Below, piece by piece: positions 33,109 through 42,524 of a stretch of DNA of 64,000 bases. The stretch's first letter is position 1; each line of letters starts with the position of its first letter. Made by a program: the position numbers and the translations under genes. The notes beneath the pieces are model-generated. The model searched no databases. It was not told the origin of the DNA and worked only from the letters and a program-made list of their open reading frames with translations. Origin of the DNA: Cytobacillus firmus (GTDB lineage: Bacteria > Bacillota > Bacilli > Bacillales > Cytobacillaceae); the NCBI RefSeq assembly GCF_023715565.1, contig NZ_JAMBOJ010000026.1, positions 1 to 64,000 of the forward strand, given 5' to 3'.

Positions 33109-34731
33109 TTGCATAACTTAAAGTACCGGCCATGGTTTAAGCATTATCAGAAAAATACCAGCATTGAAATTACGGAGACTCCTCTTTATCGGGTATTGGA
33201 ACAATCGGTTCTTCATTATGGAGATAAGACAGCAATTATTTTTGAAAATGAAGAAACAACCTATCTGGAGCTGAAGGACCAGGTTGACAGGCTTGCAGGA
33301 GGTTTTCAGGAGATGGGATTTCAAAAGGGTGAGCGGATAGGCTTAATGCTATCTAACCATCCTGATTACATCATCTGCTATTATGCAGCCCAGGCACTGG
33401 GTCTCACGGTCGTCCAAATCAATCCGATGTATACGGAAAGAGAACTTCTGCAAATAGTAAATGACTCAGAGGTATCCTATATCGTTGGGGATTCATTATC
33501 AAGAAAAACAATTCTCGAGGTGAACAAGCTTTACCAGTTCCGGTTCATAATCGGTTCACAGTTTGAAGTTGGGAATTCGGAAGGGTGCAAAACGCTGGAT
33601 GAGCTGATTCCGTTCTCAGCTCCAATCGATACTCCAGCGGAAATTGATGTACATGAAGATATTGCAGTTATTCAGTATACCGGGGGCACATCCGGGAAGA
33701 CGAAAGGTGCCATGCTGACACACTACAACCTGGTTGCCAATGTGATTCAAAGTTTTAATATGTATAACGGAAATATGATTACCGGTGAGGAGACCATTCT
33801 CACCGCGACCCCTTTATATCATGTCTATGCCATGACTAGCGCAATGAATCTTGGAATCTATATAGGAGCAAGAATCCTGCTATGTAAAAGGTTTGACGTG
33901 AATAAGGTGCTGGAAAACATAAAGAAATATCGGCCTACTTTCTTTCCGGGAGTACCCAAAATGTATATATCCTTTGTGAATCACCCGGGGATAGAACAAT
34001 ACGGTTTAAATTGTCTGAAAACCTGTTCATCAGGATCGGCCCCGCTTCCTGTTGAGGTCATTAAAAGATTTGAAGAATTGACAGGGGCAACCATTGGGGA
34101 AGGATTTGGATTATCGGAGGCATCCCCTTCCACCCATCGCAACCCCCCTTTTGGAATCAGAAAGATTGCCAGTATCGGGATTCCCATGCCTGAAACGGAC
34201 TGCATGATCGTTGATGAAAACAAAAATGAACTAGGTCCAAAATGTGTCGGGGAATTGCTGATCAAAGGGCCTCAGATCATGAAGGGCTACTGGAATAATA
34301 AAGAAGAAACGGCTGCAGCCCTTCAGAACGGCTGGCTTTATACAGGTGATCTCGCCATGATGGATGACGACGGCTATTTTTATATTGTTGGCCGAAAAAA
34401 GGAAATGATCATTGTAGGAGGCTTCAACATTTATCCTCAGGAAGTGGAAGGGGTCCTGTATGAACACCCGGATATCCAGGAAGCAGCAGTTGCCGGCATC
34501 CCTAATGAGGAGCATGGGGAGCTGGTAAAGGCTTATGTTGTTCCAAAAAGCGGAAGAGATATCGATATTGATGAACTTAAAGGGTACTGTTACTCAAAAT
34601 TAACACCCTATAAGGTTCCAAAAATATTTGAGGTTCGCAGCGCACTTCCAAGGAACACTGTCGGAAAGCTTTTGAAAAGGCTGCTTGTAAAAGAGGAGCT
34701 TGAGAAAGGGGAGAAGAACAATGCCGAATAA
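33109..34731 (+). CDS. Long-chain-type acyl-CoA ligase (AMP-forming) 1
   Basis: 540 aa ANL-superfamily enzyme. The P-loop is IQYTGGTSGKTKGAMLTH, the A5 motif is GEGFGLSEASP, the A7 motif YTGDLAMMDDDGYFYIVGR and the A10 lysine lies in PRNTVGKLLKR. The start is TTG with a full AAGGAGGTG site. It activates the imported acid to its CoA thioester with ATP. The hydroxyacyl-CoA dehydrogenase gene overlaps its end by 11 nt. Confidence 0.93.
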   Translation: MHNLKYRPWFKHYQKNTSIEITETPLYRVLEQSVLHYGDKTAIIFENEETTYLELKDQVDRLAGGFQEMGFQKGERIGLMLSNHPDYIICYYAAQALGLTVVQINPMYTERELLQIVNDSEVSYIVGDSLSRKTILEVNKLYQFRFIIGSQFEVGNSEGCKTLDELIPFSAPIDTPAEIDVHEDIAVIQYTGGTSGKTKGAMLTHYNLVANVIQSFNMYNGNMITGEETILTATPLYHVYAMTSAMNLGIYIGARILLCKRFDVNKVLENIKKYRPTFFPGVPKMYISFVNHPGIEQYGLNCLKTCSSGSAPLPVEVIKRFEELTGATIGEGFGLSEASPSTHRNPPFGIRKIASIGIPMPETDCMIVDENKNELGPKCVGELLIKGPQIMKGYWNNKEETAAALQNGWLYTGDLAMMDDDGYFYIVGRKKEMIIVGGFNIYPQEVEGVLYEHPDIQEAAVAGIPNEEHGELVKAYVVPKSGRDIDIDELKGYCYSKLTPYKVPKIFEVRSALPRNTVGKLLKRLLVKEELEKGEKNNAE

Positions 34732-35599
34732 GATTGAAAAAGTCGGAGTGATTGGCGCTGGAACAATGGGGTCTCAAATTGCAATGGTATGTGCTCTGGG
34801 CGGCTATTCCGTCATCCTGCAGGATGTAAGTGATGATAACCTGGAAAAAGGCAGGCTAATGCTGGATGAACAAATGCAAAAAAGGGTTTCAAAAGGAAGG
34901 CTTACGAGGGAATCTGCTGAAGCAGCGTTCAGCAGAATACAGTTTACCGATTCCCTTGATGAATTAGGCGATGCTGATTTTATCATTGAAGCGATTGTAG
35001 AAAAGCTTGAGATTAAAAGAGAGCTATTTTCAAAGCTTGATAAGCTTGCGCCAGCACATGCCATCATAGCCACGAACAGTTCTACCATTGTAAGCTCTAA
35101 GCTCGCTGATGCAACGGGAAGGCCGGAAAAAGTGTGTAATGTCCATTTTTTTAATCCGGCACTGGTCATGGAGCTTGTTGAAGTTGTCCGAGGACCTCAT
35201 ACCTCGGCTGAAACGACTGAGACAGCCATGGAATTTGTAAAGTCCATCCAAAAGTACCCAGTCCTTTTAAATAAAGAAATTTCAGGCTTTGTCGCAAACA
35301 GGATTCTGGGAAAGCTGATGGACGAAGCCGTCTATCTTCTTGAAAACGGAATTGCCAGTCATGAAGATATTGATATCGTTTGCCGGAAAGCACTCAACCA
35401 TCCGATCGGACCATTTGCTTTAATGGATCTGACAGGAATTGATGTAAATTATCTGGTCCGAATGCAGCGCTACAAGGAAAGTGGAGATGAGAGAGACAAA
35501 CCTTCAAGGATTGTCCAGGAGAAATATGATAAAGGCGAGCTTGGAAGAAAGACTGGAAAAGGTTTCTATACTTATTCTGCCCCAGAGGCAAAAGTGTAA
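34721..35599 (+). CDS. 3-hydroxyacyl-CoA dehydrogenase (3-hydroxybutyryl-CoA type)
   Basis: 292 aa, the length of Hbd/PaaH enzymes. The NAD motif is VGVIGAGTMGSQIA; the HFFNPA and NKEISGFVANRI motifs and the C-terminal helical domain are present. The ATG overlaps the ligase stop and follows AAAGGGGAG. The frame runs upstream inside the ligase gene but has no separate signal there. It oxidises the L-3-hydroxyacyl-CoA formed by hydratase action. Confidence 0.93.
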   Translation: MPNKIEKVGVIGAGTMGSQIAMVCALGGYSVILQDVSDDNLEKGRLMLDEQMQKRVSKGRLTRESAEAAFSRIQFTDSLDELGDADFIIEAIVEKLEIKRELFSKLDKLAPAHAIIATNSSTIVSSKLADATGRPEKVCNVHFFNPALVMELVEVVRGPHTSAETTETAMEFVKSIQKYPVLLNKEISGFVANRILGKLMDEAVYLLENGIASHEDIDIVCRKALNHPIGPFALMDLTGIDVNYLVRMQRYKESGDERDKPSRIVQEKYDKGELGRKTGKGFYTYSAPEAKV

Positions 35600-35612
35600 C
35601 GGAGGGATATGG

Positions 35613-36386
35613 ATGAATATTTACGTTTTATTAAAAAGGACTTTCGATACTGAAGAGAAAATTGTCATTTCCGGCGGAGAGATCAATTCGGATGGAGCAG
35701 AATTTATCATTAACCCCTATGACGAATATGGAGTAGAAGAAGCGATTCAGATTCGGGACAGCCAGGGCGGGGAAGTAACAGTGGTTTCCGTTGGCAGCGG
35801 GGATGCAGAAAAACAGCTGAGAACAGCTTTGGCAATGGGGGCAGATAAAGCCGTGCTGATTAATATTGAAGATGACCTGGAGATAGGTGATGAGTTTACA
35901 ACAGCAAAAATTTTGGCTGAGTTTTTAGAGGATAAGGAAGCAGACTTAATTTTCGCAGGGAATGTTGCGATTGATGGCGGAAGCGGTCAGGTCGGACCCC
36001 GTGTTGCTGATCTTCTGGGCATCCCTTACGTTACGACTATTACAAAAATTGAAATAGAGGGACGAGATGTGAACATGATCAGGGACGTTGAGGGCAGCTC
36101 GGAAACCATTGAAGCGTCTCTTCCGCTGCTGGTTACGGCACAGCAAGGATTAAATGAACCACGCTATCCTTCTTTGCCGGGAATTATGAAGGCGAAGAAA
36201 AAACCGCTGGAAGAATTGGAAATTGATGACCTCGATTTGGATGAAGACGATGCAGCGGCAAAAACGAAAACCATTGACATTTATCTGCCTCGGAATAAAG
36301 AAGGCGGCCGTATTCTTGAAGGGGAGCCTCAGGATCAGGTAAAGGAGCTAATCAATCTGCTTCACTCAGAAGCAAAAGTAATTTGA
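35613..36386 (+). CDS. etfB: Electron transfer flavoprotein beta subunit
   Basis: 257 aa, EtfB family: MNIYVLLKRTFDTEEKI start, NPYDEYGVEEAIQIRD and the AMGADKAVLI segment. It starts at the ATG after GGAGGG. The acidic stretch IDDLDLDEDDAA near the end is typical. With EtfA it takes electrons from the acyl-CoA dehydrogenases encoded in this island. Confidence 0.95.
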   Translation: MNIYVLLKRTFDTEEKIVISGGEINSDGAEFIINPYDEYGVEEAIQIRDSQGGEVTVVSVGSGDAEKQLRTALAMGADKAVLINIEDDLEIGDEFTTAKILAEFLEDKEADLIFAGNVAIDGGSGQVGPRVADLLGIPYVTTITKIEIEGRDVNMIRDVEGSSETIEASLPLLVTAQQGLNEPRYPSLPGIMKAKKKPLEELEIDDLDLDEDDAAAKTKTIDIYLPRNKEGGRILEGEPQDQVKELINLLHSEAKVI

Positions 36387-36399
36387 GGAGGGAATGTAC

Positions 36400-37377
36400 A
36401 TGTCGAGAAAAGTAATCGTTCTTGGAGAGGTCCGCAATGGAGAATTAAGAAATATATCTTTTGAAGGGATAGCTGCTGCGAAAACGGTCGCTGAAGGCGG
36501 AGAAGTGACTGCCGTGCTGATGGGTGAATCGGTACGCGGTCTTGCACCGCAGATGATTCATTATGGTGCAGACAGAGCTGTCATTGTTGAGGATCCTAAG
36601 CTTGCTGCCTACACGCCTGATGGATTTTCCCAAGCCCTTCTTGCTGTTATTGATCAAGTAAAACCGGAAGCTATTATCTTTGGGCATACAGCGCTAGGAA
36701 AGGATTTATCTCCTAAAATGGCAAGCAAGCTGGGCGCGGGACTGATCTCTGATGCTGTTGCCATTGAAGCAGAGGGTGACAATATTATTTTTACACGGCC
36801 TATCTATTCTGGAAAAGCATTTGAAAAGAAGATTATAACGGATGGTGTTTTGATGGCTTCCATAAGGCCCAATAACATTCCTCCGCTTGAAAAAGATGTA
36901 TCACGAGAAGGAGGGATTTTTGCTGTTTCCGCGGATATTAATGATTTGCGCACCGTCGTCCGTGAAGTAGCAGAAAAGGCTGTCCAGGATGTCGACCTGT
37001 CAGAAGCAAAAGTCATTGTGTCTGGTGGGCGCGGAGTGAAAAGTGCTGAGGGATTCAAGCCGCTTATGGAACTTGCTGATGTGCTTGGCGGTGCAGTTGG
37101 GGCTTCACGCGGTGCATGTGATGCGGAATATTGTGATTATTCACTCCAAATCGGACAAACAGGAAAAGTGGTCACACCCGATCTATATATCGCTTGTGGA
37201 ATCTCAGGTGCTATCCAGCACCTGGCCGGAATGTCGAATTCAAAAGTAGTTGTGGCCATTAATAAAGATCCGGAAGCAAACATTTTTAAGGTAGCCGATT
37301 ACGGTATTGTAGGAGATTTATTTGAAGTGGTGCCAATGCTTGTTAGAGAGCTTAAAGCGTTGCTAATAAAAGCATAG
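36400..37377 (+). CDS. etfA: Electron transfer flavoprotein alpha subunit
   Basis: 325 aa, EtfA family. The FAD-binding signature is in the C-terminal half: [12 protein letters not shown], then [20 protein letters not shown] and [13 protein letters not shown]. The ATG at 36400 has GAGGAGGG at good spacing; the ATG at 36394 is too close to it. It forms the EtfAB heterodimer with the gene 13 bp upstream. Confidence 0.95.
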   Translation: MSRKVIVLGEVRNGELRNISFEGIAAAKTVAEGGEVTAVLMGESVRGLAPQMIHYGADRAVIVEDPKLAAYTPDGFSQALLAVIDQVKPEAIIFGHTALGKDLSPKMASKLGAGLISDAVAIEAEGDNIIFTRPIYSGKAFEKKIITDGVLMASIRPNNIPPLEKDVSREGGIFAVSADINDLRTVVREVAEKAVQDVDLSEAKVIVSGGRGVKSAEGFKPLMELADVLGGAVGASRGACDAEYCDYSLQIGQTGKVVTPDLYIACGISGAIQHLAGMSNSKVVVAINKDPEANIFKVADYGIVGDLFEVVPMLVRELKALLIKA

Positions 37378-37505
37378 CGTACTTTGAAAGATCAATAGAT
37401 TCGTATAACTTCAATTTAATGTTCCGATTATAGAACACCAGGCTGTTTCTCATATGCTTGCTGAAATGGCCAAGAAATAAATTTGCAGGTAAAAGGAGAA
37501 TGGAA

Positions 37506-38714
37506 ATGGCAGTTCGGAAAGAAATAGTCATTGTCAGCGGGGTACGCACCCCAATTGGACGTTATGGCGGAGCTTTGAAGGAAGTCACCTCAGGACATTT
37601 GGCCAGCCACGTAATTAAAGAAGCGATAGGTCGTGCGAGACTTAAAGCAGAACAGGTTGACGAGATCATCTTAGGGGAAGTCCGGCAATCAACAGAATCA
37701 TCGAACGTGGCAAGAGTTGCAGCTTTAAGGGCAGGCATTCCTGAAACAGCGCCTGCGTTCACTGTTAATCGTTTATGCGCATCCGGGATGCAGGCAATTG
37801 CCTCTGCTGTTCAGCAAATTCAATCTGGACAGGCGGATATTGTTGTGGCAGGCGGAACGGAGAGCATGAGCTGTTCACCTATGTATTTACGGGGAGCCCG
37901 TTTTGGCGGAGACCGGGCAAAATTGATTGACTCTAATATTGAAGCAGGACAGCAGCCCAAGGAAATTTATGGTGAAAACCTTGGCATGGGCATCACCGCA
38001 GAAAATGTAGCCGAAAAATATAGAGTTGCAAGGGAAGACCAGGATGCTTTTGCATTAGAAAGCCAGCGAAAAGCGCATGAAGCCATTCAAGAAGGAAGAT
38101 TCAAGGAGGAAATTGCCCCGTACGAAATCAAATCAAAAAAAGGTTCCATTTTAGTGGATACAGATGAGCATCCCCGTCCTGAAACTACCATGGAAAAACT
38201 GGCTAAATTAAAGCCGGCCTTCAGAGACCATGGGACAGTAACGGCTGGGAATGCTTGCGGGCGAAATGATGGAGCTGCAGCTGTATTGGTCATGTCAAGC
38301 GAGCAAGCAGAAGAGCTAAACCAGCGGCCTCTTGCCAAGATCATTGATTGGGCTGCAGCAGGTGTGTCACCAGAAATTATGGGAATAGGTCCAGTCCCTG
38401 CAGTCAAAAAACTTCTTGAACGTACAGGTAAATCCATTAACGATATTGCTCTTTTTGAGCTAAATGAAGCATTTGCCTCTCAATCTCTTGCTGTAATTAG
38501 AGAATTGGGTCTTGATCCGAATAAAGTGAACGTAAATGGCGGGGCAATTGCCCTTGGTCATCCTGTAGGGTCTACAGGTGCCCGTATTGTTATAACCCTA
38601 ATGCATGAACTGATCCGCAGGGAGGAACGATATGGAATCGCAACCCTTTGTGTAGGTGGAGGCCAAGGTATGGCTATCTTAATTGAAAATATTGCCAAAG
38701 ATCAGAGGGTGTGA
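37506..38714 (+). CDS. Thiolase (acetyl-CoA acyltransferase) 1
   Basis: 402 aa. The catalytic Cys is in [11 protein letters not shown] (about residue 92), and His and Cys are in [17 protein letters not shown] and [10 protein letters not shown]. The second ATG after AAAGGAG is preferred for spacing. A 128-bp gap before it has a GTTC/GAAC hairpin but no clear promoter. It performs the thiolytic step that releases acetyl-CoA. A second thiolase is at 52613. Confidence 0.93.
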   Translation: MAVRKEIVIVSGVRTPIGRYGGALKEVTSGHLASHVIKEAIGRARLKAEQVDEIILGEVRQSTESSNVARVAALRAGIPETAPAFTVNRLCASGMQAIASAVQQIQSGQADIVVAGGTESMSCSPMYLRGARFGGDRAKLIDSNIEAGQQPKEIYGENLGMGITAENVAEKYRVAREDQDAFALESQRKAHEAIQEGRFKEEIAPYEIKSKKGSILVDTDEHPRPETTMEKLAKLKPAFRDHGTVTAGNACGRNDGAAAVLVMSSEQAEELNQRPLAKIIDWAAAGVSPEIMGIGPVPAVKKLLERTGKSINDIALFELNEAFASQSLAVIRELGLDPNKVNVNGGAIALGHPVGSTGARIVITLMHELIRREERYGIATLCVGGGQGMAILIENIAKDQRV

Positions 38715-38719
38715 TGTAG

Positions 38720-39104
38720 ATGAAAGAAAGGCATTCCTAATTATTTGACCATTTGGATTTTAAACGTAAGCCTGATGAGAATGGAATCATTGTTATTAAA
38801 AGTGTTCTAGAAGAGGAGCATTTATTAGATGAAGAGAACATTGGTGCAGGCGTTTTTCAGATACTGCTCGATACTGCGATTGGAACAGCCGCTTCCGAAA
38901 AGGCAAAGTGTTTTGCTGTAACTCTTCAGCTGCATTCGAACATTATTAATTCTGCAAAAAAATGATATTCTATTCTGCCGGGCAAAAGTCGTGCATAGTA
39001 CGGCTAAATCGGCATTTGGGGAAGGAGAGATCCTCGATGCTTCTGGCAGAATGATTGCAAACGTCCAGGCAAGCTTTAAATTAATATCCTATAAAAATGA
39101 GTAA
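38720..39104 (+). pseudogene. Hotdog-fold (PaaI-like) thioesterase pseudogene
   Basis: The frame from ATG 38720 hits a stop after six codons, resumes as FDHLDFKRKPDENGIIVIK and LDEENIGAGVFQILLDTAIG, then meets a second stop near 38963. From there another frame continues with AKVVHSTAKSAFGEGEILD and ASGRMIANVQASFKLI. This is a complete hotdog thioesterase outline with one nonsense codon and one frameshift. An intact homolog follows at 39919. Confidence 0.8.
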
Positions 39105-39120
39105 AGGAGCTGTTTTTTAA

Positions 39121-39900
39121 TTGGTTTATGAAAACATTGAAGTCTTAAAAAAGAACAGTCTTGCCTATATAGTCATCAACCGACCTGATCTTCGAAATGC
39201 TTTAAATTATGAAACGCTGCAGGATATCCTTTCTGCCCTTAACATGCTGAGGGAAGATGAAATGATTGGCTGTGTCATCTTTACAGGGAAGGGAGAAAAA
39301 TCTTTTGCTGCAGGTGCAGACATTAGTCAGCTCAAGCAGAAGAGCGCTTTAGATGTATTTAAACCGGGAGGGATGCAGCAGGTCTATGACTATATTGAAA
39401 TGTACGAGAAGCCTACCATTGCGATGATAAATGGCTTTGCACTTGGCGGGGGATGTGAACTTGCTCTTGCCTGCGATATACGTGTTGCTTCATCCAATGC
39501 TAAATTTGGGCTGCCGGAGCTAAATCTTTCAATTATCCCGGGAGCAGGGGGAACTCAGAGGCTGGCACGACTTGCAGGAAAAGGCAAAGCACTTGAAATG
39601 ATATTGACTGGAAAAGTAATTGACAGTGAAGAGGCATATCAATTTGGATTGGTATCAGAGGTAGTGTCACCCGAAAATCTGCGGGCAAAAGCAGAGGAAA
39701 TAGCCCGGATCATATTAACAAAAGGCCCTCTTGCTGTGAAAATGGCGAAAATAGCAGTCCATACTGGAGCTGAAACAAATCAAAAAACAGGTTTAATGAT
39801 TGAAAAGCTTGCTCAGGCAGTGCTATTTTCAACAGAGGATAAGAAAGAGGGGGCAGCAGCTTTCCTGGAAAAAAGAAAACCGGAATTCCTTTCAAAATAA
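39121..39900 (+). CDS. Enoyl-CoA hydratase 1
   Basis: 259 aa crotonase. The oxyanion-hole and catalytic regions are FAAGADISQL, NGFALGGGCELALACD and the Glu-containing FGLPELNLSIIPGAGG. Both catalytic Glu positions typical of true hydratases are present. The start is TTG, preceded by AAAGGAGC. It hydrates the 2-enoyl-CoA made by the operon's dehydrogenase. Confidence 0.92.
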   Translation: MVYENIEVLKKNSLAYIVINRPDLRNALNYETLQDILSALNMLREDEMIGCVIFTGKGEKSFAAGADISQLKQKSALDVFKPGGMQQVYDYIEMYEKPTIAMINGFALGGGCELALACDIRVASSNAKFGLPELNLSIIPGAGGTQRLARLAGKGKALEMILTGKVIDSEEAYQFGLVSEVVSPENLRAKAEEIARIILTKGPLAVKMAKIAVHTGAETNQKTGLMIEKLAQAVLFSTEDKKEGAAAFLEKRKPEFLSK

Positions 39901-39918
39901 GATAAGGGGAGTGAAAAT

Positions 39919-40320
39919 GTGCAGTCGACTGCTGACGGTATAAAAGCCACTTTCGAAAATAGTCCTTTTTTTAAGCATATTGGTTTTGAAATCATAGAGT
40001 TTGATGATAACCGAGTGAAATTAAAGCTTAGGATTAGGGAGCAGCTGTTAAATGTAAATGGTACACTGCATGGAGGAATTCATGCAACGATGCTTGATTA
40101 CGTACAAGGGATGCTTCTAAGAGCTATTACAAAGGAAAAGTGCATGACAACCAGCCTGACGACCCAATATTTCGCACCGGTATCAGAAGGTGAAATTATT
40201 GCAGAATCAAAAATTCTGAAGCTTGGTTTTAAGCTAGCCTTTATGGAAGCAGAAATTAAAAACTCAAAAGGTGAAATTCTGGCAAAAGGGTTAGGAAACT
40301 TTAAGCTGTTGCGTTCTTAA
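39919..40320 (+). CDS. PaaI-family hotdog thioesterase
   Basis: 133 aa. The hotdog signature is LNVNGTLHGGIHATMLDYVQGM followed by TSLTTQYFAPVSEGEI. It starts at GTG after AAGGGGAG. It probably releases CoA from stalled or dead-end thioesters of the pathway. It is the last gene of the sigma-54 operon and an intact relative of the pseudogene at 38720. Confidence 0.85.
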   Translation: MQSTADGIKATFENSPFFKHIGFEIIEFDDNRVKLKLRIREQLLNVNGTLHGGIHATMLDYVQGMLLRAITKEKCMTTSLTTQYFAPVSEGEIIAESKILKLGFKLAFMEAEIKNSKGEILAKGLGNFKLLRS

Positions 40321-40525
40321 AATAAGTGTCAGGTTCCTCTTTGGTAATTATTCAGGAGCTCACTCAGATTCCCGGAGTTCCTTGTAGAGGATCAGGCAAG
40401 TAACCTCAGCTAACTTAAGAAGAACCTGGCGAAAAGTTAATAGAATGAAAAGGATTCTTAAGATAATTTTAAAATACATATACCCTCAGGATTTCGGTTT
40501 ATTTTTGTAATTTTTAGAATAATTG
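40321..40525. other. Gap between the two regulons
   Basis: No gene. A 12-bp inverted repeat, CAGGTTCCTCTT (40330-40341) and AAGAAGAACCTG (40417-40428), one wobble pair, encloses 75 nt. It could be a terminator scaffold or a small repeat element. Confidence 0.35.
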
Positions 40526-40553
40526 TTGAATAATTCAATATTATGCTTATAAT
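40526..40553 (+). promoter_or_regulatory. Sigma-A promoter of the tetR unit
   Basis: TTGAAT and a perfect TATAAT are 16 bp apart. The start point near 40560 lies 6 bp before TetR operator copy 1, the position expected for repression. Confidence 0.65.
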
Positions 40554-40565
40554 ATATTTAAATAC

Positions 40566-40583
40566 ATACCTACCGGTTAGTAT
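40566..40583. promoter_or_regulatory. TetR operator copy 1
   Basis: ATACCTACCGGTTAGTAT is an 18-bp palindrome with one mismatched pair, directly downstream of a promoter. It is identical to copy 2 and related to copies 3 and 4. It implies autoregulation of the TetR gene. Confidence 0.75.
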
Positions 40584-40619
40584 CTGAACTGTTAAGACCG
40601 GGACAGAAGGAGGAAATAT

Positions 40620-40730
40620 ATGAGATTAGCAGGAAAGTATTGTTCCTTGCATCCGAGGATCATCATTCATTACGAGGGCCACGCTTACAGTAGATGGGGA
40701 AGGCTTAACATGTAATACGAGGCGATGTTC
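40620..40730 (+). pseudogene. Internally deleted SDR remnant
   Basis: After AAGGAGG, an ATG begins MRLAGK, the usual start of a short-chain dehydrogenase. Within a few codons another frame gives SSFITRATLTVDGEGLT, the usual SDR C-terminus. About 220 codons are missing. It is the first gene after the operator-controlled promoter, so it was once regulated with the others. From 40731 to 40983 nothing is recognised except a GTTTC/GAAAC hairpin near 40835. Confidence 0.6.
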
Positions 40731-40983
40731 CTTGTGTAAATTCTTTCTTTCATCAGCATAAAAAAATTTATATCAACAGGGACAGGTGAATGAATCCTAA
40801 GAGAAAAAAACATAATTTAGGCTGTTTCGTTAAGTGAAACGGATTTTATCAACGGGTACCTCTCTTTAGCAAAAACAGTAATACATGAGAAAAGAGCCTT
40901 AATCAAAAATAGGAGACCAATGGGATAGAGGGGATGTGATATAATTTCCTTGTAAATATTAGTAAGATTGCGAGGACAGCATA

Positions 40984-41550
40984 GTGAAGGAAAGAATAAC
41001 GGAGCAAAGCATAAAACTATTTGAAGAAAAGGGCTTTAGAGATACCTCTATACAGAATATTGTTGATTCTCTTGGTGTGACGAAAGGGTCATTTTATTAT
41101 TATTTTTCCAGTAAAGAAGAACTGTTAATGGATATTCATCTTGGATACATTAATGAATTGCTTTATAGGCAGGAGCAAATCCTTGAGGATGAGCAATTAA
41201 GCTACAAGCAAAAACTTTTCGATATTGTTTATATGCTGATCAGCAGCATTAAAACAAAAGGCTCTTCTGCGAAAATTTTCTTCAGGGAAATGCGGCATTT
41301 GAGTGCAGACCGGCTGGAGCAAATTGTATCAAAGCGGGATCAATTCAGGCTCAACGTTGAACGAATTGTTCGAGGCGGAATCGATAACGGAGAATTCCGT
41401 AAGGATTTAAATCCTTCCATTATCACCCTTGGCATTCTTGGGGCAGCAAATTGGAGCTATCATTGGTTTAACCCAGCTGGCAGTTCATCTGATCGTGAGA
41501 TAGCCGAAACGTTTGTGGAAATGATCCTTAGGGGTATTCAAGTGGATTGA
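40984..41550 (+). CDS. TetR/AcrR-family transcriptional repressor
   Basis: 188 aa. The N-terminal HTH is FEEKGFRDTSIQNIVDSLGVTKGSFYYYFSS-like and the C-terminal part is a helical ligand domain. It starts at GTG with GAGG upstream. It lies downstream of operator copy 1 and 40 bp before copy 2. Given four matching palindromes in the island, it is the likely repressor of units 41729, 47492 and 50591, probably relieved by an acyl-CoA. Not obviously the B. subtilis FadR ortholog, whose operator differs. Confidence 0.9.
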   Translation: MKERITEQSIKLFEEKGFRDTSIQNIVDSLGVTKGSFYYYFSSKEELLMDIHLGYINELLYRQEQILEDEQLSYKQKLFDIVYMLISSIKTKGSSAKIFFREMRHLSADRLEQIVSKRDQFRLNVERIVRGGIDNGEFRKDLNPSIITLGILGAANWSYHWFNPAGSSSDREIAETFVEMILRGIQVD

Positions 41551-41590
41551 GATATTAAAGAGAGGCCAGTCTTCTCTCTCTGGGCTTTGC

Positions 41591-41608
41591 ATACCTACCG
41601 GTTAGTAT
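41591..41608. promoter_or_regulatory. TetR operator copy 2
   Basis: ATACCTACCGGTTAGTAT, identical to copy 1, 121 bp before the SDR at 41729. A second perfect palindrome, ACTGAACATTCAGT (41668-41681), lies between it and the gene. Confidence 0.75.
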
Positions 41609-41728
41609 GAAAAACCTCAATCTGGCAACAGCAGTTTATAATAAGAAACCAGCGATTTATTTTAAAAACTGAACATTCAGTATTGGGTTGTATTATAAAC
41701 CCAAATCAACAATCAAGGGGGAGTGTTC

Positions 41729-42508
41729 ATGAGATTTACAGACTCAATTGCTCTTGTAACAGGTGCCGGAAGCGGCATAGGAAAAGCTGCAGCATTTAAG
41801 CTCGCCAAAGAAGGTGCCCGGGTTATTCTAGTAGGACGTACAGCATCAAAACTTGAGAAAGCTGCCATGGAAATTAATGAGGCGAATAGAATTCCTAGGG
41901 CAGATGTTTTCACTGCAGATGTTACAGATGAAGATGATGTCCGTGAATTAGCCGATTTTGTAAAGGAACAATATGGAGATTTGCATGTGCTCGTCAACAA
42001 TGCTGGCGGATCGGTTCATTCAAAGATTATGGATACTTCAGAGAGAGATTGGGACTTTGTGCAAAATACCAATTTGAAAAGTGTTTTCCTCGTCTCAAAG
42101 CTGCTTGGGAAGCTGATGGCTGATTCATCTAGTGCAGATGGAGATTTTATACAGAACCGATCCATTGTGAATATTGCCTCTTTATCCGGTCATCAGGCTG
42201 GTGCGCATATTCCACATTATAGCGCTGCAAAAGCGGGAGTAATTAATTTTACGAGAGCATTGGCACTTGAGCTTGCTCCGTTTGGAATCAGGGTTAATTC
42301 AGTTTCACCGGGATTTGCCATAACCCCTTTAACGGAGCAGGGAATGAAGAATGAACAGTTTGTAAAAGCGATCCGGAGGAATACCGCCCTTGGACGGGCA
42401 GGAGAGCCGGGGGAAATAGCTAATGTCATTAGTTTTGTTGCTTCCAGTGAGGCTTCATATATGACTGGTTCGGATGTCCTGGTTGATGGCGGCTGGCTAA
42501 TTAAATAA
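41729..42508 (+). CDS. SDR-family oxidoreductase
   Basis: 259 aa. The cofactor motif is VTGAGSGIGKAAA, NNAGG is present and the active-site YSAAK lies in IPHYSAAKAGVINF. The Asp-rich region after strand 2 is replaced by GRTASK, which suggests NADP. The start is ATG after GGGGGAG. It is the first gene of the TetR-controlled unit and is followed 16 bp later by a hydratase. Likely a beta-oxidation hydroxyacyl dehydrogenase or a 3-oxoacyl reductase. Confidence 0.88.
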   Translation: MRFTDSIALVTGAGSGIGKAAAFKLAKEGARVILVGRTASKLEKAAMEINEANRIPRADVFTADVTDEDDVRELADFVKEQYGDLHVLVNNAGGSVHSKIMDTSERDWDFVQNTNLKSVFLVSKLLGKLMADSSSADGDFIQNRSIVNIASLSGHQAGAHIPHYSAAKAGVINFTRALALELAPFGIRVNSVSPGFAITPLTEQGMKNEQFVKAIRRNTALGRAGEPGEIANVISFVASSEASYMTGSDVLVDGGWLIK

Positions 42509-42524
42509 ATGGGAGATGAATGCA

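Noticed and set aside
42264-42282. TTGGCAC followed by TTGCT, like a sigma-54 promoter
   Set aside because: The spacer is 6 rather than 5 nt and it lies inside an intact SDR coding region.
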